Shown here piece by piece: positions 26,882-34,890 of a stretch of DNA of 64,000 bases (its first letter is position 1; each line of letters starts with the position of its first letter). The DNA is from JBBQQG01 sp038216175 (GTDB taxonomy: Bacteria; Patescibacteriota; Saccharimonadia; Saccharimonadales; OMJO01), in NCBI GenBank assembly GCA_038216175.1, contig JBBQQG010000001.1, positions 1-64,000 on the forward strand, written 5' to 3'. A model generated the notes under the pieces. The model was not told where the DNA came from, searched no databases, and saw only the letters and a list, made by a program, of their open reading frames with translations. Both the position numbers and the translations under genes were made by a program.

Positions 26882-27295
26882 TTATAGATCCTCCTTTACC
26901 AAAAATTTTGTCTTTATCGGCAGTTTATGGGCAGCTAAACGCATTGCTTCTCTTGCTGTGTCCTCACTGACACCTTGCATTTCAAATAGGATAGTTCCCG
27001 GTTTGACTTTGGCAACAAAAAACTCTGGATTGCCTTTACCGCTGCCCATCTTAACGTCCTGCGGCTTTTTAGTTACAGGCGTGTGTGGGAAAATTCTTAT
27101 CCAGATCTTGCCACCTCTCTTTACGTAGCGTGTCATCGCTTGACGAGCCGATTCTATCTGACGCGAAGTTATTCGATAGCCGTCGGTTGATTGAAGGGCA
27201 TACTGGCCAAATGCGATATAGTTGCCGCTGCTAGCCACGCCCCTTATCTTGCCTTTCCGTACCTTGCGGTACTTAGTTCGTTTAGGAGTTAACAT
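26882..27295 (-). CDS. rplP: 50S ribosomal protein uL16
   Basis: A-site tRNA contact protein. [79 protein letters not shown], and [29 protein letters not shown]. 137 aa, normal. Confidence 0.99.
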   Translation of the reverse strand: MLTPKRTKYRKVRKGKIRGVASSGNYIAFGQYALQSTDGYRITSRQIESARQAMTRYVKRGGKIWIRIFPHTPVTKKPQDVKMGSGKGNPEFFVAKVKPGTILFEMQGVSEDTAREAMRLAAHKLPIKTKFLVKEDL

Positions 27296-27297
27296 AA

Positions 27298-27930
27298 CTA
27301 AACCGTTTCTCCTTTATAAATCCAAACTTTGACTCCGATTAAGCCGGAACCAGGATACTGGGCGGCTGTCTTATGAAAATCGATATCGGCTCTAATTGTA
27401 TGAAGCGGTACGCTTCCTTGAACTTCTTTTTCTCGGCGCGACATTTCGGCTCCACCTAGTCTGCCTGATAATTCAATTCTGACACCTCGGGCTCCGGCAC
27501 GCATAGTAGCGGCGGCTGACTGCTTGATAGCTCGACGAAATGAAATACGTCGTTCTAATTGATGGGCTATACTTTCGGCAACTAATTTAGCATATAGTTC
27601 AGGTTTCTTGATTTCTTCGATATTTACTCGTGTCGGTACGCCGTAAATTTTTTCGATTGCAGTTTTTAGTTCTTGCACCCCTGTACCGCCTCGTCCAATT
27701 ACAACTCCGGCTTTTGCTGTGCTAATCGTAACTGATACAAGATTCGGCGATCTTTCAATATCGACTTTATTAATCGATGCTCTCGAACCGGTTTTTTTAT
27801 CGATAAGACGTCGAACTGCTAGATCCTGAGTTAAGAAAGTAGCGTAGTCGCGCTTGGAAGCAAACCAGCGTGACCGCCAGTCTTTGTTAACTTGAAGACG
27901 CATGCTAATTGGATTTACTTTTTGACCCAT
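27298..27930 (-). CDS. rpsC: 30S ribosomal protein uS3
   Basis: mRNA-entry helicase protein of the 30S head. N-terminal [26 protein letters not shown] domain around [17 protein letters not shown], and the C-terminal domain with [38 protein letters not shown]. 210 aa, short at the C-terminus. Confidence 0.98.
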   Translation of the reverse strand: MGQKVNPISMRLQVNKDWRSRWFASKRDYATFLTQDLAVRRLIDKKTGSRASINKVDIERSPNLVSVTISTAKAGVVIGRGGTGVQELKTAIEKIYGVPTRVNIEEIKKPELYAKLVAESIAHQLERRISFRRAIKQSAAATMRAGARGVRIELSGRLGGAEMSRREKEVQGSVPLHTIRADIDFHKTAAQYPGSGLIGVKVWIYKGETV

Positions 27931-28316
27931 TACTTCGTCTCCTTTTTAACAGTCGATTTAGCGGCTGGTTTTTTAATCACACGCTGTTGACCATCAACTA
28001 CTACCCGAATATGGGAGCTGCGTCTCTGAAACGGCAGCGCTTGTCCGTGAGCTGCTGGGCGGTAACGCTTAATTCTAGGACCGGCCGTAACTCCAATTTC
28101 AATTATTGATAATCCCTCGGCCAAATAGTTATGATTATGCTCGGCATTTGCCTTAGCGCTCTCGATAGCTTTTTTGACCGGCAAAGCTGATCTGCGAGGA
28201 GTATTTTCAAGTATCGTAATAGCATCGGCGACAGTTCGACCGCGCACTAAAGCTGCAACAACTCCGACTTTTCTCGGACTCATTCGAACGCCTTTAGCGA
28301 TAGATTGAACTGACAT
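27930..28316 (-). CDS. rplV: 50S ribosomal protein uL22
   Basis: Tunnel-lining protein. VRMSPRKVGVVAALVRGRTVADAITILENTPRRSALPVKKAIESAKANAEHN, and the tunnel loop GPRIKRYRPAAHGQALPFQRRSSHIRVVV. 128 aa with a Lys/Ala-rich C-terminal tail. The tunnel loop looks standard, without macrolide-resistance insertions. Confidence 0.98.
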   Translation of the reverse strand: MSVQSIAKGVRMSPRKVGVVAALVRGRTVADAITILENTPRRSALPVKKAIESAKANAEHNHNYLAEGLSIIEIGVTAGPRIKRYRPAAHGQALPFQRRSSHIRVVVDGQQRVIKKPAAKSTVKKETK

Positions 28317-28591
28317 TACCTGTTCCCCTTAGCTAGTTTGCCGCCGTGGCTTCTAAATTTACGTGTCGGTGAAAATTCACCTAGTTTATGGCCGACCATG
28401 TTTTCGGTTACAAATACTGGTACGTGGACTTTACCGTTATGTACAGCAATAGTTCGACCGACAAAATCTGGTGATATCGTACTGGCTCTAGCCCAAGTTT
28501 TAATAATCGTACGGTCTTCGTTGCCAAGAGCTGCAACTTTCTTAACTAGTTTTGGGTCGATAAATGGACCTTTTTTAAGTGATCTACTCAT
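28316..28591 (-). CDS. rpsS: 30S ribosomal protein uS19
   Basis: 30S head protein. [74 protein letters not shown] start it at the ATG 28591; the frame extends ten codons further, but MSRSLKKG is the family N-terminus. Its start overlaps the end of the unknown 100-aa gene upstream by 8 nt, so its translation depends on that gene. Confidence 0.97.
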   Translation of the reverse strand: MSRSLKKGPFIDPKLVKKVAALGNEDRTIIKTWARASTISPDFVGRTIAVHNGKVHVPVFVTENMVGHKLGEFSPTRKFRSHGGKLAKGNR

Positions 28592-28886
28592 GGTCTGCTC
28601 CAGTTCTTTCGTATTTAGCACCGAATAAGGCTATCTGCCCTAGTCGTTCACCGTCATTTATCCCGCGGTCATATACATCGAGTATCAGTGCATGTACTTC
28701 TTCTTTGCTGAGTTTGCCAGTGTCTATTTGCTCGAAATCATCAAATAACAATCTCGTCTGATCAACTTTTAACTGAACAAACCCAAGATTTTGACGACCG
28801 TGGATGAAATTTCCGTAACTAAAACCATCCGGTGGTAATTCATGGATGACTATCATATTTTCGCCGGTTCTTAGTTTACTTGCCAT
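28584..28886 (-). CDS. unknown 100-aa protein inserted between rplB and rpsS
   Basis: No family recognised. Soluble, acidic. An N-terminal beta-rich part ([43 protein letters not shown]) is followed by a helix [17 protein letters not shown] and ends [18 protein letters not shown]. It has its own ribosome-binding site (AGAGGAAA before ATGGCA), starts 2 nt after rplB and overlaps rpsS by 8 nt, so it is fully embedded in the S10 operon where rplB-rpsS is otherwise nearly universal. Codon use looks like its neighbours. Its expression must match ribosomal proteins, which suggests a ribosome- or translation-linked role, but this is inference. Confidence 0.85.
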   Translation of the reverse strand: MASKLRTGENMIVIHELPPDGFSYGNFIHGRQNLGFVQLKVDQTRLLFDDFEQIDTGKLSKEEVHALILDVYDRGINDGERLGQIALFGAKYERTGADHE

Positions 28887-28888
28887 AA

Positions 28889-29725
28889 TTATTTCCTCTT
28901 AGCCGAGTGACGGCTCCTTACAATAAACTTAGTACTGACCTTGCGGCGTCTGGTTTTAAAGCCCAAAGTCTTTTGACCCCAAGGCGTTCGAGGATCTTTG
29001 CCCATACCGTGTCGTCCGCCATCGCCGCCGCCATGGGGGTGATCGGCTGCATTCATAACTACACCACGTACACCCGGTCGAATTCCGCGTTTACGATTTC
29101 GTCCGGCTTTGCCAATTTTAACGTTCTGGTGCTGTTCATTTCCAATTACTCCGATACTAGCTGTGCAGGCAACGTTAACCATCCGTACTTCGCCGCTGGG
29201 CAATCTAACTTGTGCGTACTGACCTTCTTTGGCCATCAACTGAGCACTAGTACCGGCTGATCGTACGATCTGAGCACCGCGACCAGGTATTAATTCAATT
29301 GCATGAAGTACACTTCCAACAGGAATATCTTTGATAGCTTTGCGGTTGCCGATTTCAATCGATGCTTCTTCGCCGGATTGTATTTTATGTCCGACTTTCA
29401 TACCGCTGACTGCTAGAATATAGTGGAAAACTCCGGTAGAATCTTTAATTCGAGCAATTCGTGCGCTACGGTTAGGATCGTATTCAATTCCTTCAATTGT
29501 GGCAGTTGTACCGGCGCTGAGATTAAAGTTCATAAGACGGTAGAATTGTCGAACACCGCCACCTTGATGCCTGGTTGTAATACGTCCTTGATTATTTCGT
29601 CCGCTGTGTTTTTTCTTTGCTACAAGTAGCGACTTAAGTGGTTTTTTTAGCGTAATACTATCAAAATCCTGGGAAGTCATTCCCCGCTGTCCAGGAGTAG
29701 TCGGATTAAATGCTTTTATAGCCAT
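28889..29725 (-). CDS. rplB: 50S ribosomal protein uL2
   Basis: Peptidyl-transferase-region protein. MAIKAFNPTTPGQRGMTSQDF, GRNNQGRITTRHQGGGVRQFYR, NAADHPHGGGDGGRHGMGKDPRTPWGQKTLGFKTRRRK, including the essential His in the HPHGGG loop. 278 aa, standard. Confidence 0.99.
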   Translation of the reverse strand: MAIKAFNPTTPGQRGMTSQDFDSITLKKPLKSLLVAKKKHSGRNNQGRITTRHQGGGVRQFYRLMNFNLSAGTTATIEGIEYDPNRSARIARIKDSTGVFHYILAVSGMKVGHKIQSGEEASIEIGNRKAIKDIPVGSVLHAIELIPGRGAQIVRSAGTSAQLMAKEGQYAQVRLPSGEVRMVNVACTASIGVIGNEQHQNVKIGKAGRNRKRGIRPGVRGVVMNAADHPHGGGDGGRHGMGKDPRTPWGQKTLGFKTRRRKVSTKFIVRSRHSAKRK

Positions 29726-30084
29726 TATTTTTTCCTCCGAGAGGTTTCTCTTGTAGCTGGATTCTTGCTGTCATTAGCTGCTGGTTCTTCGGAAGCAAAG
29801 ATCGCAAGACTGTCACCTTCTTTTAAGGTAACATAGGCTTTTTTTATATCGCTTCGTTTTCCATTGACCGATCGGCCGCCCCGACGGACAGTCCGTTTAA
29901 CCTTGCCTTTAATATTCATCATATTGACGTCAATTACTGTCACGTCAAATTGGCTTTTGACTGCATCGGCTACCGTCAATTTGTTGGCATTTTTTGGAAC
30001 TTGAAAAACGTAAGTATTGCGAGAAAGACTTAGACCGTAGGCTTTTTCACTAATTTTTGGACGTATGACCATCGATTTACTCAT
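29725..30084 (-). CDS. rplW: 50S ribosomal protein uL23
   Basis: Exit-site protein and trigger-factor/SRP dock. VIRPKISEKAYGLSLSRNTYVFQVPKNANKLTVADAVKSQFDVTVIDVNMMNIKGKVKR. 119 aa, with a C-terminal extension of about 20 residues rich in Asn/Arg after SLAIFASEEPAA. Confidence 0.97.
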   Translation of the reverse strand: MSKSMVIRPKISEKAYGLSLSRNTYVFQVPKNANKLTVADAVKSQFDVTVIDVNMMNIKGKVKRTVRRGGRSVNGKRSDIKKAYVTLKEGDSLAIFASEEPAANDSKNPATRETSRRKK

Positions 30085-30728
30085 TATTTTGTTTCCTTAA
30101 CGATCAACCAGTCCGATAAAACAGCCAGTGCTTTAGTGGTAATAACGATGTGATCAGCATTTAAAAGGTCATATACGTTTACGTAGCGGGCATGAACCAG
30201 TTGATAATCTGATAAATTGGCAGTCGATCGAACTAGAGATACTGATTTATCTTCAACTATGATAAGCGTATTTCGGCCGGCTCCTATTTTAGCCAGTAGT
30301 TTAGCTGCTTCGCTAGTTTTTGCTGTCTTAAATTCTAAATCTTCAATAACAATTAACTTACCAGATTCAGCTGATAGGCTTAGTGCCTGACAGACTGCCC
30401 GTCTTTTAGCAGTAGTATTTAGCTTTTGACTATAATTTTCGTTGCCGGTTGGACCAAAAACAATACCTCCACCACGCCAAATTGGGTTCCTAGAAGATCC
30501 GAATCTAGCCCGGCCAGTACCTTTTTGTTTCCACGGTTTTTTACCACCGCCACGTATCAAGCCGCGGGTCTTAGTTACAGCATAGTTGCCTCGTCCGTTT
30601 GACAAATATCCGACGTAGGCAGATTTTAGAAGTTCGTGGTTTTTAGGCACGGCGCCGAAAACATTCTTATCTAATTTTGCGGCTACCGATGCTTTATTGC
30701 CAGATTTAGTAAATGTAGAGACCGCCAT
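30084..30728 (-). CDS. rplD: 50S ribosomal protein uL4
   Basis: Tunnel protein and, in E. coli, autogenous repressor of the S10 operon. The tunnel loop GRGNYAVTKTRGLIRGGGKKPWKQKGTGRARFGSSRNPIWRGGGIVFGP is clear. 214 aa. Co-translated with rplC (1 nt gap) and rplW (1 nt overlap). Confidence 0.98.
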   Translation of the reverse strand: MAVSTFTKSGNKASVAAKLDKNVFGAVPKNHELLKSAYVGYLSNGRGNYAVTKTRGLIRGGGKKPWKQKGTGRARFGSSRNPIWRGGGIVFGPTGNENYSQKLNTTAKRRAVCQALSLSAESGKLIVIEDLEFKTAKTSEAAKLLAKIGAGRNTLIIVEDKSVSLVRSTANLSDYQLVHARYVNVYDLLNADHIVITTKALAVLSDWLIVKETK

Positions 30729-30729
30729 T

Positions 30730-31341
30730 TTAGATAGCTCCCTTTACAATTACTATACCTTTTTTAGGACCTGGTACTGCTCCCGATACGCCTATGACTC
30801 CAAGGTCGGTGTCGACTAGTTCGATCTTCAAATTTCGTACAGTTACTGTTTCGTCGCCCATATGGCCAGCCATTTTTTTACCTTTGAAAATATGCTGGGG
30901 ATACATTGATCCGATAGATCCGGGACGTCGGTAGCTACGTCCACCATGAGTTTTTCTTCCTCGGTGAAAGTTATGGCGCTTAATTGTGCCGGCAAAACCT
31001 TTGCCTTTGGAAGTACCGGTAACTTGAACAATATCGCCGATAGCAAAAGTGTCGGCTGCGATACTGCTGCCGACACTCAAGTTTTCTTCTATTTCATTTT
31101 GTCTAATTTCACGGACAATTTTAGGTGTAACTTTTGACTTAGCAAAGTGGCCTTTTAGCGCTTTTCCAATGTTTTTAGCCGTTTCAGATCCAATCTGGAC
31201 TGCGCTATATCCGTCGGTATCAATTGTCTTTATCTGGGTAACTACGCTGGGAGAAGCTGAAAGCAGAGTTACGGCCTTAACTACACCATTTTCATTGATG
31301 GTGCTAGTCATGCCTAACTTCCTAGTAATTAATGCTTTCAT
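30730..31341 (-). CDS. rplC: 50S ribosomal protein uL3
   Basis: Nucleator of 50S assembly near the peptidyl-transferase centre. Begins MKALITRKLGMTSTINENGVVKAVTLL; contains the tip loop GFAGTIKRHNFHRGRKTHGGRSYRRPGSIGSMYPQHIFKGKKMAGHMGDETVTVRNL. I chose ATG 31341, 4 nt after AGGGGAGA; the longer frame (to 31389) adds 16 unconserved residues. As rpsJ has moved away, rplC is the first gene of this ribosomal operon. Confidence 0.96.
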   Translation of the reverse strand: MKALITRKLGMTSTINENGVVKAVTLLSASPSVVTQIKTIDTDGYSAVQIGSETAKNIGKALKGHFAKSKVTPKIVREIRQNEIEENLSVGSSIAADTFAIGDIVQVTGTSKGKGFAGTIKRHNFHRGRKTHGGRSYRRPGSIGSMYPQHIFKGKKMAGHMGDETVTVRNLKIELVDTDLGVIGVSGAVPGPKKGIVIVKGAI

Positions 31342-31401
31342 ATCTCCCCTGTAAAAACGTTTATTCCATTTGAATCTGGCAAAGTGCAAGACACAAAAAT
31401 G

Positions 31402-31458
31402 CTTGGTGTCTGCTAGTCTCTACCCTTGTTAATGCGGTAGACTGGGCAACTCACCAAG
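31402..31458 (-). promoter_or_regulatory. structured 5' leader of the rplC operon
   Basis: In the transcript ahead of rplC, CTTGGTG (31458-31452) can pair with CACCAAG (31408-31402), a perfect 7-bp closing stem. Inside it TCTACC pairs with GGTAGA (31419-31424 and 31436-31441). The element lies 60 nt before the rplC start in a ~250-nt gap with no gene on the minus strand. Ribosomal operons are often controlled by such leaders through a bound r-protein (uL4 in E. coli); the mechanism here is inference. Confidence 0.4.
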
Positions 31459-31592
31459 TAACGGAAAGTTTTATATACCGTTAAAGGGTAACACTGCAAG
31501 CCTACTCCTGTCAATATGTTGTATATACTACTATATTAATTTATGTTTTAGTTTAATAATTGCGTATTATATTTGAATAGATTGGAGATAAT

Positions 31593-32135
31593 ATGGAAGT
31601 CGCGCTAGTGAACTCATTTCACGATATTGAACCCGAGCATTTATATGATCGCGGTTTTAAGCTACTCGGTGTAGATATTGAAAATGTTATAACTGATTAT
31701 CGGTCTAGCGAAGTTTTTCCAGGTGTAGCTGAGAAATTTGAGGAACTTGAAACAAGCGTAAAAGGGCTAAAAACTGTGTTAATAACTAATAGTACCGACA
31801 TTCATATTATTAATGAAGTTCTCGATCAGATCGGAGACCATTTCATTTATTCACCGATCGGAGGTTACAATAAAAAGCCGTCAAGTGACATGTTTAGAGC
31901 AGCCATATGCTCTGAAGCAGTCTATCCTAATCAGGCAGCTCTCGTCGATGACCAGTTTAAATCTTATTTCGGCGCTAAAAACGCCGGTTATCGATCTTTT
32001 TTCTGGACTTTGCCAGATGGAGAAAATAGTCATCCTGCCGTAAAAGCATTTCGACCGGTTGAGACGTCGCTGATCAGACCGTATTATTATCTTAAGAATA
32101 TAGCTAATCGACGTAGCGATAGTATTTTATCGTAA
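31593..32135 (+). CDS. HAD-superfamily phosphatase-like protein (YqeG-type)
   Basis: HAD-fold protein near the YqeG/IIIA phosphatase group. Motif I is LLGVDIENVITDY near residue 24-35: the first Asp is kept, but the second Asp of DxD is Glu. Motif II is VLITNS; motif III/IV are YNKKPSSDMF and AALVDDQFKSYFGAKNAGYRS. 180 aa, cytoplasmic, preceded by a good GGAG site. It is divergent from the rplC operon and convergent with the small membrane protein at 32159. In Firmicutes YqeG sits with ribosome-assembly genes, but the function is not established. The D-to-E change may alter activity. Confidence 0.8.
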   Translation: MEVALVNSFHDIEPEHLYDRGFKLLGVDIENVITDYRSSEVFPGVAEKFEELETSVKGLKTVLITNSTDIHIINEVLDQIGDHFIYSPIGGYNKKPSSDMFRAAICSEAVYPNQAALVDDQFKSYFGAKNAGYRSFFWTLPDGENSHPAVKAFRPVETSLIRPYYYLKNIANRRSDSILS

Positions 32136-32158
32136 TTAATAATTAAGCTGAGTTTGAT

Positions 32159-32434
32159 CTATTTAAAAACTGTTATATAGATACCGGCTTGTGTTGCGTA
32201 GCCGATTAGCATCGCTACCAGTAGAACCGCGTATTCTATTTTTCTATCAATTTTAAAATGATCGTGCGATGCAATCAGAAGTCCGATTATAAGTCCGATC
32301 GGTAAAGGAATAACTCTTGTCAGCTGGGGATTTACAAACCTTATCCACTGGCCGCCAATTATTAAATAAATTACTAGTTTGAGAAAGTAGACGCTGTCTC
32401 GTTCGTTAGTTTCAACTATTTTCTTTTTAGCCAT
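32159..32434 (-). CDS. small membrane protein, 91 aa
   Basis: No family recognised. Cytoplasmic basic start (MAKKKIVETNERD), then hydrophobic segments at about 17-36 (YFLKLVIYLIIGGQWIRF), 40-58 (VIPLPIGLIIGLLIASH) and 68-88 (YAVLLVAMLIGYATQAGIYI), so two to three membrane helices. 24 nt from the convergent HAD gene and 40 nt from the Nudix gene upstream. No function is proposed. Confidence 0.7.
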   Translation of the reverse strand: MAKKKIVETNERDSVYFLKLVIYLIIGGQWIRFVNPQLTRVIPLPIGLIIGLLIASHDHFKIDRKIEYAVLLVAMLIGYATQAGIYITVFK

Positions 32435-32474
32435 TTCGTTAATTTAAGCATAACCACGACAACCAGGCAACTAG

Positions 32475-32954
32475 TTAGCCTAGCACCCTATGTTTGATTA
32501 AAAACGGATGTACTTTTGGAAACTGAGAATGTAGCGGGCTGGGAAGACTATCGGCATCAAACCAACCTAACTCAGCAATTTTATCAGGTTCATTATTTTT
32601 TACCGTTTTAGGATCGACTAACACTGCGTGGGCAATAGCTATCCAATGGGTTTGAATGCCGTTTAAATTACGGTGGGCGTCGTAAGTAGTTAGATAATCT
32701 ATTCGTTTTGGAATAACGCCGATTTCTTCAAATAGTTCTCGAGTTATGGTTTCGATTAGTGTTTCACCGAACTCAACTGCGCCGCCGACTGCATCCCAGT
32801 TACCTTGTTCGTCTCTTGCGTTAGGTCCTCTTTTTTGAAGCAGTATCCGTCCTTTGCCGTCATGAACTATAGCGACAGCCGACACTCCGATATGGTCAAT
32901 GCCCCGCCTAAGATCGGTTTTAGGATTAGCTATGTTTATTTTTTTGATGGCCAT
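32475..32954 (-). CDS. Nudix hydrolase
   Basis: Nudix-fold hydrolase with a canonical box: GGAVEFGETLIETITRELFEEIG (G-x5-E-x7-R-E-U-x-E-E-x-G). It starts with an Ile/Asn-rich segment and has VSAVAIVHDGKGRILLQKRG before the box. 159 aa, cytoplasmic. The 5' end overlaps the upstream HAD gene by 29 nt, so it is likely translated by reinitiation. Substrate unknown; house-cleaning of nucleotides is typical. Confidence 0.92.
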   Translation of the reverse strand: MAIKKINIANPKTDLRRGIDHIGVSAVAIVHDGKGRILLQKRGPNARDEQGNWDAVGGAVEFGETLIETITRELFEEIGVIPKRIDYLTTYDAHRNLNGIQTHWIAIAHAVLVDPKTVKNNEPDKIAELGWFDADSLPSPLHSQFPKVHPFLIKHRVLG

Positions 32955-33609
32955 GATCTAATAATTGTACCGCTTTTAGTACTTGTGAAAAATTATTTAC
33001 AAATATATCGACAGTATTTTCGCCGAAATCTTTTTTTGACAACAGTCCGCTTTCTAGCGATGCAATGAAATATAGTCCAGCTCCTTTAGCAGCCAGAGCG
33101 TCGTTTACGGTATCGCCGACGTATACACATTCTTCCGGTTTCCAGCCGTGGTTTGATTCGATTAACTGAAAAACTCTGGGATCGGGCTTATGAAACTTAA
33201 GATTGTCTTTATAATAAAACGCCTGTATACGGCTAGCTAGAATATGGTCTGGCTCCAGCATATGTTTTAGCTCATTATGCGAACGCGATGTCAGCACATA
33301 CATCGATCGATCTTCTTGAATAAATTTATCCAGTATCTTTAAATTGTTTTCAGGTATCACGTCAAGTTTTTTTAAGTCTACGTAGCGCTCAATTAATTTG
33401 TAATATTCACGCCTAAATTCATCTAAATTTATACCCGGTGCCCAGAAATGGACTGCTTGTTCAGCCGGCTTACCCCAATGCTGATTATGTACTTTTCGGC
33501 TGACCGGAGGATAGCCAAGTATTTTAAGTACTTCGTTATCACCCTCAAATGCAACATCTTTTGTCATTACTAATGTATCGTCGAGATCAAGAATTACGGC
33601 TTTTATCAT
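32926..33609 (-). CDS. HAD-family phosphatase (phosphoglycolate phosphatase-like)
   Basis: Mg-dependent phosphatase. All four HAD motifs are intact: VILDLDDTLV (nucleophile Asp near residue 8), VLTSRS (motif II), FHKPDPRVF (Lys motif III) and CVYVGDTVNDALAAKGAG (motif IV). A helical cap lies between motifs I and II (about 20-85), as in class C1 HADs. 227 aa. Overlaps the 126-aa gene upstream by 4 nt (ATGA) and the Nudix gene downstream by 29 nt, forming a three-gene metabolic or repair cassette. Confidence 0.92.
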   Translation of the reverse strand: MIKAVILDLDDTLVMTKDVAFEGDNEVLKILGYPPVSRKVHNQHWGKPAEQAVHFWAPGINLDEFRREYYKLIERYVDLKKLDVIPENNLKILDKFIQEDRSMYVLTSRSHNELKHMLEPDHILASRIQAFYYKDNLKFHKPDPRVFQLIESNHGWKPEECVYVGDTVNDALAAKGAGLYFIASLESGLLSKKDFGENTVDIFVNNFSQVLKAVQLLDHGHQKNKHS

Positions 33610-33986
33610 TGGTTAAACCGCAGCACCATGCCAGGATGGCCGACTATTTCAGCCGGCAAGTTATCGTGGATTATCAATGCATCCGGCGATTCAATTTTGG
33701 CGAAGTTATTTTCAGCTACAAATATATTTAGTCCAGTTTCATCGAAGAATTTTATTCTAGAACAAAGCTGGCCAGCTGTTTTAGCTATTTTTAAGTGACG
33801 GTTATAATCTTCGACAATGTAGCGGCCAAGGCTTCTGTCATCTATTTCGTTCCATAATGCCCGCTTAAAACTGATTCGGCTTTCAATTTTTATACCTGCG
33901 AAAATATTGCCAACTACTGTATGTCTTAGCAGGTTGCCAAATGAGCTGTCTTCTTCGACCGGGTTTATTTTATCTACTGAAAACAT
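33606..33986 (-). CDS. hypothetical protein, 126 aa
   Basis: No family recognised. Soluble, mixed alpha/beta, no signal peptide. Visible features are SFGNLLRHTVVGNIFAGIKIE, HLKIAKTAGQLCSRIKFFDETGLNIFVAENNFAKIE and a C-terminal HDNLPAEIVGHPGMVLRFNQ with several histidines. It is the first gene of the 126-aa/HAD/Nudix unit (ATGA overlap with HAD), which suggests it works with them. Confidence 0.7.
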   Translation of the reverse strand: MFSVDKINPVEEDSSFGNLLRHTVVGNIFAGIKIESRISFKRALWNEIDDRSLGRYIVEDYNRHLKIAKTAGQLCSRIKFFDETGLNIFVAENNFAKIESPDALIIHDNLPAEIVGHPGMVLRFNQ

Positions 33987-34057
33987 TACGACTAATCTAT
34001 AATCTTTCTTATGTATTTAATTCGTTTTAAAGTAATTATTATGCCTGCAAATTTTTT

Positions 34058-34234
34058 ATGACGAGCAGCTTTGATTCTCAAAAGTGTAAATCTAAAACTC
34101 GCTTTAACAGCGATAGTTCTGCCCAGTCTGCTCTTAAAAAGTTAAATCCGAAAAAATTATCAGGTAGTCCGATAAGAGTTTATAAATGCCCTGCTTGTAG
34201 CGGCTGGCATCTGACAAGGTCAAAACTTAGGTAA
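34058..34234 (+). CDS. small zinc-ribbon protein, 58 aa
   Basis: Short gene below the usual length cut-off. It starts [26 protein letters not shown] and ends [21 protein letters not shown]. Cys10 plus C-x2-C-x3-H near the C-terminus make a compact zinc ribbon; this C...KTRF...A...[14 protein letters not shown] pattern occurs in small actinobacterial and phage proteins of unknown role. It lies 7 nt from the convergent rpsJ gene. This is the one protein here that appears to keep a zinc site. Confidence 0.8.
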   Translation: MTSSFDSQKCKSKTRFNSDSSAQSALKKLNPKKLSGSPIRVYKCPACSGWHLTRSKLR

Positions 34235-34241
34235 TACAGCT

Positions 34242-34688
34242 CTACATTTTAATTTCGGCGTCGCAACCGGCTGGCAAACTGAGGTTCATCAAGCTGTCGA
34301 TTGTCTTGGGGGTCGGGTCGCTTATATCGATAAGGCGTTTATGTACCCGCATTTCGAACTGTTCCCGGCTTTTCTTATAGACATGAGGGCTTTTAACGAC
34401 TGTATATACCGTTTTACGGGTTGGTAGCGGAATCGGTCCCGATATTACTGCACCGGTTCGTAGCGCCGTATCGACAATCTGTTTTGCAGCCTGATCGATT
34501 ACTTTATGATCATATGCTTTAAGCCTGATTCTAATTCTTTGTTTTACTGGAGCATCAGGTTTTTTTGCTGCTTCTTTTTTAACTGTCACTGGCTTTTTTG
34601 CTTCAGCCGGTACGCTTTTCTCTGCTACAGCGCTAGGTTTGGTTTCTGGTTTTGCCGCTTTTTTAGGTTCGGTTTTGGCTTCAGCCAT
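34242..34688 (-). CDS. rpsJ: 30S ribosomal protein uS10 with an Ala/Lys/Pro-rich N-terminal extension
   Basis: 30S head protein and transcription partner of NusB. The core begins at [27 protein letters not shown] near residue 49, continues [45 protein letters not shown] and ends [10 protein letters not shown]. It is preceded by ~48 residues of Lys/Ala/Pro/Glu-rich low-complexity sequence absent from standard uS10. SD AAAGGGAGA precedes the ATG. The gene has left its usual place before rplC and stands alone 2.9 kb away with its own promoter. Confidence 0.95.
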   Translation of the reverse strand: MAEAKTEPKKAAKPETKPSAVAEKSVPAEAKKPVTVKKEAAKKPDAPVKQRIRIRLKAYDHKVIDQAAKQIVDTALRTGAVISGPIPLPTRKTVYTVVKSPHVYKKSREQFEMRVHKRLIDISDPTPKTIDSLMNLSLPAGCDAEIKM

Positions 34689-34711
34689 CGAATCTCCCTT
34701 TGGTGTAACAT

Positions 34712-34804
34712 TAACACCTGGTATATAGAATCCAAGGTATTAACTTTTAGTCACCATAATTAATTTACAAATGTTATTGTATCTTTTATGATAAACTTTT
34801 TCAA
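34712..34804 (-). promoter_or_regulatory. rpsJ promoter and leader hairpin
   Basis: On the minus strand, TTGAAA (34804-34799) and TACAAT (34781-34776) are 17 bp apart. The leader then contains an imperfect inverted repeat (34742-34712, TAATACCTTGG and CCAGGTGTTA arms with one bulge) 24 nt before the start codon. The hairpin may influence rpsJ expression; this is untested. Confidence 0.5.
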
Positions 34805-34890
34805 ATTATAAATAATAATCCTTATGCTTGCGTATCAGATTTTATCCGTCTATAAATATTTGAGAAACGTATTAGTTAAACGGAGGTTTT

